Shown here: positions 18,496 through 27,188 of the stretch, piece by piece | How positions within the stretch are numbered: the stretch's first letter is position 1 | Layout: each line of letters begins with the position of its first letter | From: Pseudomonas yangonensis | GTDB taxonomy: Bacteria; Pseudomonadota; Gammaproteobacteria; Pseudomonadales; Pseudomonadaceae | DNA length: 64,000 bases | NCBI RefSeq assembly: GCF_009932725.1 | Contig: NZ_BLJU01000019.1 | Coordinates: forward strand, 47,404 to 111,403 | Direction: 5' to 3' | Position numbers and translations under genes: made by a program | Notes under the pieces: generated by a model | What the model was told of the DNA's origin: nothing | The model's database searches: none | Seen by the model: the letters and a program-made list of their open reading frames with translations, nothing else

Positions 18496-19410
18496 ATGAA
18501 CGCACTCCAACACTCGCGCCCGCTGGCGCTGTTCGGCCTGTTGCTGGCCAATCTCTGCTGGTCTGGCAATGCCCTGGTGGCGCGCGCCTTCGCCGGAGAA
18601 ATCGCGCCGTTCACCCTGTCGTTCTGGCGCTGGTGCCTGGCCCTGGCGCTGTTGCTGCCTTTCGTCGCCATGCCGCTATGGCGTCATCGCGTGGCCGTGG
18701 GCAATGCCGGCTGGCGCCTGCTAGTGCTTGGCGGCCTGGGCATCGCCGGCTACAACTCGCTGCTCTACAGCGCCGCGCAGACCACGGCGGCGATCAACAT
18801 TTCGCTGGTCAACACCTGCCTGCCTCTGGTGACCTTCATCGGTGCCGGGCTGTTGCTCAACGAGTGGCCGGCGCGCCGTGCCTGGTGGGGCATGCTGGTA
18901 GCCGTGGCGGGCTTGGCGGTGCTGATCAGCCAGGGACAATGGAGCCGCCTGGCCAGCCTGTCGTTCAACCAGGGCGACCTGATCATGCTGCTGGCCGTGG
19001 TCGACTGGGCGCTTTACTCGCTGTTGCTGCGGCGCTGGTCGGCGTACCTGCAGCCGATTCCGCCGCTTGCCTTGCTGGGTGTGTTCATTCTGCTCGGCGT
19101 GCCGCTGATCCTGCCTTTCTACCTCTATGAACTGAGCCAGGGCACACACCTGACGCTCAATGCCGCCAACCTCTCGGCCATCGTCTACACGGCGGTGTTC
19201 GCCTCGCTGGTGGCCTACCTGGCCTGGAACCACGGCATCCGTGTGATCGGTGCGGCCAAGGCGGCGCTGACCAACTACGTGATGCCGGTATTCACCGCGT
19301 TGCTGGGCTGGGTGCTGTTGAACGAGAGCCTGCAGCTCTACCACTGGCTGGGCGCCGCGATGATCTTCGGTGGTCTGCTGCTGGCCACGCGGCCGGGCAA
19401 AAGCGCCTGA
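18496..19410 (+). CDS. EamA/DMT-family transporter
   Basis: The 304-residue protein has ten predicted membrane helices in two EamA repeats. These include FGLLLANLCWSGNALVAR near the start and LTNYVMPVFTALLGWVLLNE near the end, both typical of the drug/metabolite exporter superfamily. The substrate cannot be read from sequence. It ends just before a hairpin at 19418-19443. Confidence 0.88.
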   Translation: MNALQHSRPLALFGLLLANLCWSGNALVARAFAGEIAPFTLSFWRWCLALALLLPFVAMPLWRHRVAVGNAGWRLLVLGGLGIAGYNSLLYSAAQTTAAINISLVNTCLPLVTFIGAGLLLNEWPARRAWWGMLVAVAGLAVLISQGQWSRLASLSFNQGDLIMLLAVVDWALYSLLLRRWSAYLQPIPPLALLGVFILLGVPLILPFYLYELSQGTHLTLNAANLSAIVYTAVFASLVAYLAWNHGIRVIGAAKAALTNYVMPVFTALLGWVLLNESLQLYHWLGAAMIFGGLLLATRPGKSA

Positions 19411-19417
19411 ATAAACT

Positions 19418-19443
19418 CCCCTCTCCCGCTTGCGGGAGAGGGG
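19418..19443. repeat. Hairpin repeat (cccctctccc family), copy 1
   Basis: Twelve-base arms cccctctcccgc and gcgggagagggg are separated by two bases. A related hairpin lies at 61479-61504. It may also end transcription between the two convergent genes. Confidence 0.7.
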
Positions 19444-19458
19444 CCGGGGAGAGTGTGC

Positions 19459-19905
19459 TTACTCCGGCTTCATCATCACCAAGGCCTCACCGCCCTTACG
19501 ATCGTGCATCAGGATGAAAGACTGCCCGGCGATCATCATCTTCACCGGTACCTTGCGCGGCACCGTGGTGCCGGCGCTGACCGCTGCGGCCGTCAGCAAC
19601 TGACGGGTCAGCGTGTCGTCCTGCTGCGTCTCGCTGGTCACCACGCATTCGTGGCTGACCTTCACCTGCATGCTCAGGCTCTTGTCAGCGTTGAAGCCAA
19701 TGACGGCAAAGCCCATATCGGTCATTTCGGTGATGCCATACTCCCGCGCCACGCGATGCGCCTCGGCAAAGCTCGGCGCCGTCCGCAGACAGATATCGCG
19801 AAACGCCTGCACCACCGGCGAGGTAACCGGCACTGGTGGCTGCGAACCCAGGTTGGCGCAGGCGCTCAATAGGCTGCAGCCGACAAGCAAGGCGAGCTTT
19901 TTCAT
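19459..19905 (-). CDS. Putative lipoprotein, 148 residues
   Basis: The product starts MKKLALLVGCSLLSAC, a signal with a lipobox (LLSAC). The mature part has no family I can name. The ATG at 19905 follows a TAAGGAAG ribosome site. The frame stays open 90 codons upstream and includes a membrane-helix-like MTPIQNIGLALFVVLSIG stretch. That might be a separate short peptide or chance, but the lipobox and ribosome site favour the short form. Confidence 0.75.
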   Translation of the reverse strand: MKKLALLVGCSLLSACANLGSQPPVPVTSPVVQAFRDICLRTAPSFAEAHRVAREYGITEMTDMGFAVIGFNADKSLSMQVKVSHECVVTSETQQDDTLTRQLLTAAAVSAGTTVPRKVPVKMMIAGQSFILMHDRKGGEALVMMKPE

Positions 19906-20200
19906 CACATCTTCCTTAATGAAGGTTGGTTCAGGGTTGCTGGCAAAGATCATGCCCGAGCAACTGCGAGGCCAGCCCCTGGCCAGATAGGTTTCCACCA
20001 CACGGCCGTCGCCGCAGTCGGTCTTATGGCCGATGGCGATGCCGATGGAAAGCACAACGAATAGCGCCAGGCCGATATTCTGGATGGGCGTCATGACAGG
20101 GCTCGTTTGGTCAACAAGTGGGGCAGGATGAAGAGGTGGGCAGGGGATGGCAAGTGCCAACACCACCGTCGGCACCTCCAGTGATGCAGCGATGTGACCG

Positions 20201-20365
20201 TTACGGCAGGGTGATCGACAGGCTGCTAAGCGCGACCTGCGCGATAAGCGTCCAGGCTATGGCGCTAATGATGCCCAGCACGCTGTAGCCGACAACGATG
20301 CCTATCGCGATCTGCTTCCACAGCCCGGCGAAGCGGTTGGGTTCGTTGCGGTAATGCGTCGGCAT
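20201..20365 (-). CDS. Small membrane protein, 54 residues, unknown
   Basis: The sequence from MPTHYRNEPNRF contains one long hydrophobic segment (IAIGIVVGYSVLGIISAIAW). A longer frame exists upstream, to 20512, but lacks a ribosome site I can support. Function is unknown. Confidence 0.45.
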   Translation of the reverse strand: MPTHYRNEPNRFAGLWKQIAIGIVVGYSVLGIISAIAWTLIAQVALSSLSITLP

Positions 20366-20612
20366 ATCACGCTCCGCCCGCAGATCGTCGAAGTCGTCTC
20401 TCGCTCTCAAGGTGTTCTCCTGGTTCGTGGGCCAGCGCGCGGCGGTGCTGCAGCCTGCTGCAGGTGGATTTTCCGGGATCGTCCGACAGCCCCGCAAGCA
20501 CCGTCCGAGCAATTGAGTGGTGAACCGCAGGCTCGGAAACGAGTGATTGGGCGCGCCGCCAGCGGCGAAGCCTAACCGCTTGATAAAACGTAAATTTATC
20601 GTTGATCTGGGG

Positions 20613-20641
20613 TTGACAGCAGTGGGCGAGACGCGGACAAT
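20613..20641 (+). promoter_or_regulatory. Sigma-70 promoter of tRNA-Met
   Basis: TTGACA at 20613-20618 and GACAAT at 20636-20641 are 17 bases apart, and the tRNA begins 10 bases later. The discriminator is GC-rich (gcgcgcc), as in stable RNA promoters under stringent control. Confidence 0.75.
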
Positions 20642-20651
20642 GCGCGCCGTT

Positions 20652-20728
20652 GGCTACATAGCTCAGTCGGTTAGAGCGCAGCATTCATAATGCTGATGTC
20701 CCAGGTTCAAGTCCCGGTGTAGCCACCA
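20652..20728 (+). tRNA. tRNA-Met (CAT), elongator
   Basis: The 77-base gene has acceptor arms GGCTACA and TGTAGCC, the T-loop GGTTCAAGTCCC, anticodon CAT at 20686-20688 in loop TTCATAA, and an encoded CCA. In P. aeruginosa a tRNA-Met adjoins ychF, and here the two are separated by nearly 40 kb of inserted DNA. Its 3' end is the likely attachment site of the filamentous prophage. Confidence 0.96.
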
Positions 20729-20736
20729 TATTTTTC

Positions 20737-20762
20737 AAAGGGTTAGCTTCGGCTAGCCCTTT
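20737..20762 (+). terminator. Terminator after tRNA-Met
   Basis: Arms aaagggttagc and gctagcccttt surround a four-base ttcg loop, with flanking T tracts. Confidence 0.8.
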
Positions 20763-20776
20763 GTCGTTTCTGGGGT

Positions 20777-20797
20777 AGTGACTACGAAGTGACTACA
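20777..20797. repeat. Tandem agtgactac motifs at prophage left end
   Basis: agtgactac occurs at 20777-20785 and again at 20788-20796, an 11-base period. The reverse complement gtagtcact recurs at both ends of the second element (33515, 60170). These look like integrase arm-type sites. Confidence 0.4.
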
Positions 20798-20803
20798 CCA
20801 CGA

Positions 20804-21253
20804 CTACTTATCAGCGGAGTCCTCTCGCAAGCGAGCTAGTAGAGCCGCCTCTTGAGCCTGCCAAATTTTGGGTGCTGCATACCCAACAATGAATGAAAGG
20901 CCCCAAATCTTGGCAAATACAGCTCCGGTTTGGTGAAGGGTCCCGACAAAGTAAAGCCCGAATACAAAACCAAGAATTGCGCCGAGAATTAGGCGGAGTG
21001 TCAGCCACATCCCTCTCATCTCACGTAACTCAGGAGAGGCTAGTACTAGGATGCCTTCTTTGTTGGGCGGGCCATCAGGATGAATAGTGGCTGCAATTGC
21101 TTGAGCGAAGCTGCCAGCTACAGAGCCGAATGTGCAGGCCAATAGTAGGTAGTAGTCGAAGGGAGTGAAGCCTATTGCGCTGAGCACTATTAACATCCCT
21201 GCCAATGCCGAAATAAGCCCAAACAGTAGCAGATTAAGGCGGTTAGTTCGCAT
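20804..21253 (-). CDS. Membrane protein at prophage end, unknown
   Basis: The 149-residue product has an N-terminal pair of helices (LLLFGLISALAGMLIVLSAIG) and two further hydrophobic stretches, so it is an integral membrane protein. The start at 21253 overlaps the integrase 3' end by 11 bases on the same strand. It lies outside the usual Pf core set, next to attL, where lysogenic-conversion genes are often found. I cannot name its function. Confidence 0.6.
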   Translation of the reverse strand: MRTNRLNLLLFGLISALAGMLIVLSAIGFTPFDYYLLLACTFGSVAGSFAQAIAATIHPDGPPNKEGILVLASPELREMRGMWLTLRLILGAILGFVFGLYFVGTLHQTGAVFAKIWGLSFIVGYAAPKIWQAQEAALLARLREDSADK

Positions 21254-22235
21254 TGAGATGGCCTGACTGTGTGAGAGGGGAGAGCCTAAGCGCCGACTCC
21301 AGATGGTCCGGCGAAAGGTGTGCATATCGCATGGTCATCGTGATGGTGGAGTGCCCGAGGATGCGTTGTAGGCCCAGGATGTCACCACCGCCCATCATGT
21401 AATGGCTGGCGAAGGTATGCCGGAGGATATGGGTCATCTGGCCAGGTGTGTGGAAGCCGCAACGCTGGTACGCAGATCGGAATGCCGACCGGCAGGGCAT
21501 GAACAGCCGACCATTCCCAGGCATCCCCACCTTTAATGCAATCTCTTCGACCTCTTTGGGGATCGGCACCGACCGGGACTGGCGGTTTTTGGTCCGGTGA
21601 AAGTGCGCCTTACCACCGAACAGCGCACCGCGTGGCAGGGATTCCGCTTCGTCCCATCGGGCACCTGTGGCCAAGCAGATCAGTGCGACAGGGTAGGTGT
21701 GGTTGTTGGTGGAGCGCTTGCACTCTTCCAGCAGTTGTTCGACCTGTTGCAGGGTCAGAAACGTCAGCTCGGTTTGGTCGGTCTTGATCTGGCGAACCTT
21801 GGCCAACGGGTTATTGCCGACCCAGGCACCCAGGCGGATCAGTTCGGAGAAAACTGCCGACAGGTAACGCTGTTCGTGATTGACAGTGTGCGGGCTGACA
21901 TCCTTGAGGCGGGACTGGCGATAGCGTGCCCAGGCGAGGGCATCGAAGTTGGAGGCCAGTGGATCGCCTAGGCGTTCGACGGTCGCCAATGTCCGCGCCA
22001 AACGATACTTGGCGTCCTTTAGCGAGCAGCCGTGCAGGTCATGCCAGAGCGTCACCAGATCCGACAGGCGATCATCGAGCGGTCGGCCGGTTCTGGTCAG
22101 GCTGGCGAAGAACTCCGACTCATAGCGTTGGGCTGCGGCTTTGGTCTTGAAACCCTTCTTGCGAATGCGACGACCCGAGCGGCCGTTTTCGTAGAAGTCA
22201 GCGGTCCAGGTATTGCCGTCTTTCCTGGCCGTCAT
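21243..22235 (-). CDS. int: Tyrosine integrase of the filamentous prophage
   Basis: The 330-residue site-specific recombinase has the catalytic residues R193 (GARWDE), H269-x-x-R272 (HILRHTFASH), H295 (LGHST) and nucleophile Y304 (MRYAHL). It is the usual length for Pf-type integrases. The start overlaps the rep stop (ATGA), so the two are coupled. It reads toward the tRNA-Met, its likely target. Confidence 0.92.
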   Translation of the reverse strand: MTARKDGNTWTADFYENGRSGRRIRKKGFKTKAAAQRYESEFFASLTRTGRPLDDRLSDLVTLWHDLHGCSLKDAKYRLARTLATVERLGDPLASNFDALAWARYRQSRLKDVSPHTVNHEQRYLSAVFSELIRLGAWVGNNPLAKVRQIKTDQTELTFLTLQQVEQLLEECKRSTNNHTYPVALICLATGARWDEAESLPRGALFGGKAHFHRTKNRQSRSVPIPKEVEEIALKVGMPGNGRLFMPCRSAFRSAYQRCGFHTPGQMTHILRHTFASHYMMGGGDILGLQRILGHSTITMTMRYAHLSPDHLESALRLSPLTQSGHLNAN

Positions 22236-23515
22236 ACAGCACGCCCCCAGCGAACATGGCGTTCTTCTAGGATGCCCTTGATGTGCTTATACAGGCCGTC
22301 TTCATCCATGCCCTTGGCGGCATAGTGGTCGCGGATCACCGGCCAGCACTCCCAATCCTTGAGCCGGTGAAATGCTCGCCTAGCGCCCACTCGCTCCCGT
22401 GCCAGCAGGCTGACGAAGTTTCCCAGGAACAGCTCGACGTTCTTGCCGGAGAAGCCCCGCGAGGTCTTGTATTGGCGCTTGTACTCGGTTTCGTCCACCA
22501 GGGAATCCACCGGCAGATCCACGCGCACATCGTCACGGATCAGCGTCCAGATCGGTTCGAAGTAGCCAGGGCGAGCCAGCAGCTTGAATTGGCGCAGGCC
22601 ATAGCGCCACAGGCCGTCTAGGTGCGGAGCGAAGGCAGCGTAGCTGTTGGTTTCGATGGTCTGGCCGCTCTGCAGATCGAACGAGCCGGAGGCGAACTGC
22701 TGGATGACTGAGTGGTGGTAACGAAGCTCGACACGCCATACGTCTTGCTCGGGGTCGTAGTTGTCCGGGTCGCCTTCATCGAAGCTATCGCGACGTTTCC
22801 AGACACCTTCGCAGTAATCGAGCTTGTCGATAGCTCGGGCTTGTTCGGTTTTGTTGTAGATCGCCAGTTGGACGCCACCTGCAGAGCCGAACAGGTAGGA
22901 CTGACCTTTGCCGTAGGTCGCAGACTCCAGGGTCCACTGGATTTCCTTGATGCCGGAGATATCGCGGGCAGAGCGTGCGCGGCAGTGCATACGGGCGACC
23001 AGATCAGCGGGCGGTTGCCAGCCTTGCAGGTCCAGCGCGAGGTGGACGGCGCATTGGTTACGCTCGATGTTGGTCAGCACGTGGCTGGCGTAGTAGTCCA
23101 GGCGTTCCTGCAGGCGCTCGGGGCAGAACTGGTCGATGGCATGGGGTGACACTTCGATTTTCAGGTGTGGCCCGATGTTCTCGATTTTGGCGTTGAAGTT
23201 CTTCACCAACAGGATGATGCCCAGGTCGGCATTCTGGAGCTTGTACTGGTAGCCGGAATCCTTGCTGACACGCCCGGAGTGCCAACGCTGGCCAGCGAAA
23301 TCGACAACTTTGCCCGGTTTGTCGAACAGGCACATGATTTCCGGGCGGATCAGGCCGCGATACAACTGGCGGACGGTATCGACGCTACAGGCCAGGATTC
23401 GAACGTTGGAAAGATCCACGAAACCACCCGCTCGAGGATCACAGAACAGACGACTTTTCGGGTTCTCTTTCCCGGTCTCAATATCAATGCGGTAGTAGTC
23501 CTTCGGTGCGCTCAT
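22232..23515 (-). CDS. Phage replication initiation protein (Pf gene II-like)
   Basis: The 427-residue product resembles the Pf1/Pf4 rolling-circle replication initiator in length, position and general sequence (MSAPKDYYRIDIE, LALDLQGW, VWRVELRYHH). It would nick the double-stranded form at the phage origin. I did not identify the catalytic tyrosine with certainty. Confidence 0.82.
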   Translation of the reverse strand: MSAPKDYYRIDIETGKENPKSRLFCDPRAGGFVDLSNVRILACSVDTVRQLYRGLIRPEIMCLFDKPGKVVDFAGQRWHSGRVSKDSGYQYKLQNADLGIILLVKNFNAKIENIGPHLKIEVSPHAIDQFCPERLQERLDYYASHVLTNIERNQCAVHLALDLQGWQPPADLVARMHCRARSARDISGIKEIQWTLESATYGKGQSYLFGSAGGVQLAIYNKTEQARAIDKLDYCEGVWKRRDSFDEGDPDNYDPEQDVWRVELRYHHSVIQQFASGSFDLQSGQTIETNSYAAFAPHLDGLWRYGLRQFKLLARPGYFEPIWTLIRDDVRVDLPVDSLVDETEYKRQYKTSRGFSGKNVELFLGNFVSLLARERVGARRAFHRLKDWECWPVIRDHYAAKGMDEDGLYKHIKGILEERHVRWGRAV

Positions 23516-23672
23516 TCTCTGTATCTCTCTGGTGTAACGTGGTTACTAAAATTGGTTTATCTGACGTGCTACAGGGACGTCAGCGCCCGCGCGGCGGCGC
23601 ACACGCGCGCTCGTGCCTCGCACGCAACTACACCGCCGCGCATGGCGTGGCGTTGCCTTTGGCGTGCGCGGA
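23516..23672. other. Gap between rep and zot, GC-rich alternating tract
   Basis: This stretch includes a run rich in gcgc and cgcac (about 23582-23660) able to form hairpins. No gene is visible. It may separate replication and assembly transcripts. Confidence 0.35.
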
Positions 23673-24851
23673 TCACCACAGATAGCGGCCTTTCTGGTGC
23701 GGTACGACGGTTACCCGCGTCCCGGTGGAGGGCTGTTGAGGCTGCGTTGGGTCGCCGTAAAGGACAGGCGGTTGCCCTGGGAGCATCTGGCCATCGGGCG
23801 GGGCGGGTAGCCGGTCAGGCTTGGCCGGGTCGAAGGCTCCTTCATTGACGTAGGCCATGCAGGATTCAAAGGACACCACGGCACGGGTGCCTTGCTGTGT
23901 GTTGCAGCGACAACCATGGACGCGGCCCTTGATGTAGCCGACGACAAGGCGGTCGCGGTTGCGGTCGACGAAGTAGGGATCGGCCGAGTACACGCAGGAA
24001 AGCTTGGGGTAGGTGACTGGCCGGGTGATTTCGTCGTAGATCGGCGCAGAGCTGGGTACATCCGGCACACGTGGCACACGCAGGGCGAGGTATTCAGCCT
24101 CGCTGAGTGGCGCTGCTGCGCCCTGGCCTTGGGGCACGCCGTTGTATTGCTGGGCCGGTGTGGTAGCCGTCTGTTGCGAAACTGGCTCAGGTGCAGCCTG
24201 AGCAGGTGCAATGCGCCGTTCATAAAGCCCATAGCCGAAGTAGCCGATGGCAAGCACGCAGCCGATTAACACGAACAGCGCCCGGGGCGGCTGAAACTTC
24301 ATGTGATGTTCGGAGCCTTCGGCAACGGATTGATAAACGCCGAAGTACTTCTTATCGAGCAGAACGCGGGTGGCCTGGCCGTCGCTGAAGTCGTTTTTCT
24401 TCTCGACGTCCATGTTGACGCGCTCGAACTCCCAGCGCTTGATGACCTTGCCCTTGTGGCCCCGCACGTAGTGGATATGCGAGTTGCAGAGCTTGCGGAA
24501 GTGGGTGTCGATCAGGCCGGGGTTCTGGGTGATGCAGTGCAGTTCATGGCCCCGGTGGCGCATGGTTTCCAGGGCGCTGGCGTAGGCGGGGACGGCAGAG
24601 CCAGCAGGGCGGACGCGGAAGAAGGTCTGCGCTTCGTCGATGACGATCATGGCGTTCTGCGGTAGCTCGTGCCATTTCTGCGGATCATCGAATTCTTGCC
24701 AAACCGCTTCGAGCACTTCGGCATTGGGATCGAAGCCGCGGATGTTGTGGTAGTAAACCGGGCGGCCTTCTTTCGCGGCTTTGGCGTCTACTTCCTTGAT
24801 GGTGTTTAAGGTCTTGCCGTTGCCCTGCAGACCCGTGCGCAGGACGAACAT
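23673..24851 (-). CDS. zot: Zot-like assembly ATPase (pI)
   Basis: The 392-residue protein is the inner-membrane morphogenesis ATPase that drives filamentous phage extrusion. It has Walker A GLQGNGKT at about residues 7-14 and Walker B MIVIDEAQTF. A single membrane helix (LFVLIGCVLAIGYFGYGLYE) lies near residues 200-220, and the periplasmic C-terminal part is rich in Pro and Gln. Its start overlaps the preceding gene's stop by one base. Confidence 0.9.
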   Translation of the reverse strand: MFVLRTGLQGNGKTLNTIKEVDAKAAKEGRPVYYHNIRGFDPNAEVLEAVWQEFDDPQKWHELPQNAMIVIDEAQTFFRVRPAGSAVPAYASALETMRHRGHELHCITQNPGLIDTHFRKLCNSHIHYVRGHKGKVIKRWEFERVNMDVEKKNDFSDGQATRVLLDKKYFGVYQSVAEGSEHHMKFQPPRALFVLIGCVLAIGYFGYGLYERRIAPAQAAPEPVSQQTATTPAQQYNGVPQGQGAAAPLSEAEYLALRVPRVPDVPSSAPIYDEITRPVTYPKLSCVYSADPYFVDRNRDRLVVGYIKGRVHGCRCNTQQGTRAVVSFESCMAYVNEGAFDPAKPDRLPAPPDGQMLPGQPPVLYGDPTQPQQPSTGTRVTVVPHQKGRYLW

Positions 24852-25171
24852 CAGCCACCTGCCTTGTTCAGCAGGGCGAGGCCGGTGATGGTGCCAGTGA
24901 CGCGATCCATACCGGCCAGCAGCAGGCGGGCGATGACGGCAGCGATGATGATGTTGATGGCTACATCGAACTTGGCCAGCCCGAGTATGGCGGCGACTTC
25001 ATGCGGGACCGCATTGAACAGCCCCCGCACGTAGTCCTTTACCGTGTCGATCAGTTGGCCGATGCCGACATAGGCGACGTAGGCAAAACCCAGCGAGGCG
25101 AGCACGCGAAAGGCCAAGCCGGCGACGATGGAGCCAAGGAACGTGGCGAGCAGGGGGAACAGTAAGGGCAT
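24851..25171 (-). CDS. Minor coat protein pVI-like (DUF2523)
   Basis: The 106-residue product is almost entirely hydrophobic, with three segments (LLATFLGSIVAGLAF, FAYVAYVGIGQLI, INIIIAAVIARLLL), typical of the pVI-like end-cap protein that sits between the adsorption protein and Zot. The start at 25171 follows a GGAGGC ribosome site and lies just after the adsorption protein stop. Confidence 0.82.
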   Translation of the reverse strand: MPLLFPLLATFLGSIVAGLAFRVLASLGFAYVAYVGIGQLIDTVKDYVRGLFNAVPHEVAAILGLAKFDVAINIIIAAVIARLLLAGMDRVTGTITGLALLNKAGG

Positions 25172-25172
25172 A

Positions 25173-26834
25173 TCAGCCTCCTTTGATTCCGCGACCAATG
25201 AAAACGGCGAAGAAGATCGAGGCCAGCGCGACGATCAACGGGCCTATGGATTCGGCAAAGTGGCAGAGGGGCTGCCATTCGAAGCTGTAAGAGCGGCCCA
25301 TGATGTTGATGCTGCGAGCAGCAGGGCAGTTGCTGGGCAGCCAACGGCCTTGGCTCAGCGCCTCAGTGAAGAGGGAGCTGACACCGACCTGCTTTTCGTC
25401 CAATTGGTAGCCTGGGCCGCTCACACTGGCTTCGACTTGGCTCTGTACTTCGCTGTCGAATTTCCACTGGCAGACCTGATCCTTTTGCTTGCGCAGGATC
25501 GCGCATTGGATGGCGTCGCCTTCGCAGCGCAGTTCGGTTGCGCAGGATTCACCGCCAACAGTCGATGGCTTGGTTTCGCCCTCTTCGCCGGGCTTACCAC
25601 CACCACCGCCACCGCCGGTACTGCCATCACCATTGCCATCACCGGGCTTGGGTTTGGGCTTGGTGCCGTCATCGGTACCGCCTGGACCAGCTCCGCCTGA
25701 TACCGGTACGCAGGCAAAGCCATCGTTGCCGTTATTGACGGGATAGGTGCCAGCCTTGCAGGTGGGTGGGCCGTATCCTTCAGGCACACAGACCTTTTTC
25801 AGCTCACTGCCCTTGCCGACGTAGCCGGGTGTTTCACCTGGCTTGCAGTCGCTGTCCTGTGGTGGGGCATCTGGATCGGGCTGGCAAACCTTCTCGCCGT
25901 TCACCGTGCCGGAAAAGCCGGTAGGGCAGTCAGGGTCTTGCTGATTGAATTTCGGGACGCAGACGCGCTCACCACCCATGTTGCCGATGGAGCCGCCCGG
26001 GCATTCCGGGTCCTCTGGTGGTTGATTGGGTACGCAGACGTGCTCTAGGTGGTCACCCTTACCAACGACGCCATAGGTGGTACCGGGCGGGCAGCGCGCC
26101 TCACCGGAGCAGAAAGGGCGATAGCCGTTGTAGTAGCCCTTGAAGTCAGGGCTGTCCGGGGTGCATTCATCCGGAGCAGGCGGCATGCAGATGCGAAAGC
26201 CCTGAGCGTTGGAAAGCACACCGTCACCGTCGCAGACGCAGTCCTTGAGAGACGGCGACCAGTTGCTACCAGTGGGGCACTGGTCATCCTCAGGCCACTT
26301 GCAGGACTCGGTTTCGAAATCCCAGTACTGCCCCGCCGGGCACAGCGGAGGCGCCTCGCAGCGCATGGTGACGTGGTTGGGGACTTGAGGAGCTTCGCAC
26401 TCCAGGGCACAGGAGCCGTCTGGCTGGAGGACTGAGTCACCAGGGCATTGCGGTTGAGGCGCAATGCATTCACCTGTTTGAGTGTTGTATTCAGTACCAG
26501 CGGGACAGGAATCACCGCCACGGTCGACATGAACAGAGTCGGAACCATAAACCCCAGCAACATCTGTGCCCTGCCTACCACTGTACTCAAATACGCAGCG
26601 AAATCGTAAGACGGAAAGTTGCTCCATTTGCTTAACGGAGTGTTTCCATTTAGGGGAATAGACATCAAGAAAAGAAATATACTGGTCACATGCACCGCGC
26701 GGAGACGCGGAGGTAAAAATCTGCCCCTGCGCAGAAACTCGCCAGTAGTAATCCTCGGCGTGGATTAGCTCAGAGTAAGAGCCTGACATAAAAGCCAGCA
26801 AAAACAGCGCAAAAAACGAGCGACCCTGGCGCAT
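25173..26834 (-). CDS. coaA: Phage adsorption protein (pIII-like, CoaA)
   Basis: This is the minor coat protein that binds the pilus receptor. It has a signal peptide, many Cys-rich repeated segments of the form CPxGxxxxxxxGxxVC at about residues 110-390, a Gly-rich linker (GGGGGGG) typical of pIII, and a C-terminal membrane anchor (GPLIVALASIFFAVFIGRG). The ATG at 26834 is chosen; the frame extends five codons to a TTG. The repeated Cys units suggest duplication within the receptor-binding region. Confidence 0.85.
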   Translation of the reverse strand: MRQGRSFFALFLLAFMSGSYSELIHAEDYYWRVSAQGQIFTSASPRGACDQYISFLDVYSPKWKHSVKQMEQLSVLRFRCVFEYSGRQGTDVAGVYGSDSVHVDRGGDSCPAGTEYNTQTGECIAPQPQCPGDSVLQPDGSCALECEAPQVPNHVTMRCEAPPLCPAGQYWDFETESCKWPEDDQCPTGSNWSPSLKDCVCDGDGVLSNAQGFRICMPPAPDECTPDSPDFKGYYNGYRPFCSGEARCPPGTTYGVVGKGDHLEHVCVPNQPPEDPECPGGSIGNMGGERVCVPKFNQQDPDCPTGFSGTVNGEKVCQPDPDAPPQDSDCKPGETPGYVGKGSELKKVCVPEGYGPPTCKAGTYPVNNGNDGFACVPVSGGAGPGGTDDGTKPKPKPGDGNGDGSTGGGGGGGKPGEEGETKPSTVGGESCATELRCEGDAIQCAILRKQKDQVCQWKFDSEVQSQVEASVSGPGYQLDEKQVGVSSLFTEALSQGRWLPSNCPAARSINIMGRSYSFEWQPLCHFAESIGPLIVALASIFFAVFIGRGIKGG

Positions 26835-26835
26835 C

Positions 26836-26907
26836 TCAAATCCGCCCAAAGAACAGAGCCCAGAACGCCATGACGATGATGATGGTGGTCAGCATGTTGG
26901 CGTCCAT
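26836..26907 (-). CDS. 23-residue coat-like membrane peptide (pVII/pIX type)
   Basis: This tiny frame, shorter than standard gene finders accept, starts MDANMLTTIIIVMAFW and ends FGRI. It is one hydrophobic helix. It follows the coat-gene terminator and ends in TGA immediately before the adsorption gene ATG. Filamentous phages encode 25-35 residue tip proteins at this position. Expression is inferred from position and hydrophobicity. Confidence 0.6.
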   Translation of the reverse strand: MDANMLTTIIIVMAFWALFFGRI

Positions 26908-26923
26908 AAATAGCCCTTATGTG

Positions 26924-26951
26924 AAAAAGCCCGATAACGAATTACCGGGCT
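26924..26951 (-). terminator. Terminator after the major coat gene
   Basis: On the minus strand agcccggtaa and ttatcgggct pair around ttcg (one mismatch-free stem) and are followed by TTTTT. Inoviruses end the abundant coat transcript at this point. Confidence 0.88.
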
Positions 26952-26970
26952 GGTTTTGGAACAGCCGGCC

Positions 26971-27177
26971 TTACAGTGCGCGGCGGATGTATTTGAAGGC
27001 GGCGATGGCGATGATCACCGCGAGGACGAGGCCGGCCAGGGTGGTGCCGTCAACCTGGGCGGTATCCAGGGCATCGGTCACACCGGTCGGCAGGGCTGCA
27101 TGGGCTTGCTGTACGGCCAGCAGGCCAACAGCGGCGGTAGCACCGAGGGAACGGCGCAGGACTTTCAGGTTTTGCAT
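26971..27177 (-). CDS. coaB: Major coat protein pVIII (CoaB-like)
   Basis: The 68-residue precursor has a signal peptide ending QQAHA-ALPTG. The mature part of about 40 residues has an acidic N terminus, a membrane helix (LAGLVLAVIIAIAAFKY) and a basic C terminus (KYIRRAL). This is the classic pattern of a filamentous phage coat subunit. Confidence 0.9.
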   Translation of the reverse strand: MQNLKVLRRSLGATAAVGLLAVQQAHAALPTGVTDALDTAQVDGTTLAGLVLAVIIAIAAFKYIRRAL

Positions 27178-27188
27178 GGGTGTGTCTC

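Noticed and set aside
19906..20175. An N-terminal extension of the lipoprotein gene at 19459-19905
   Set aside because: The lipobox signal and ribosome site place the start at 19905. The upstream frame contains a hydrophobic stretch but no supported start.
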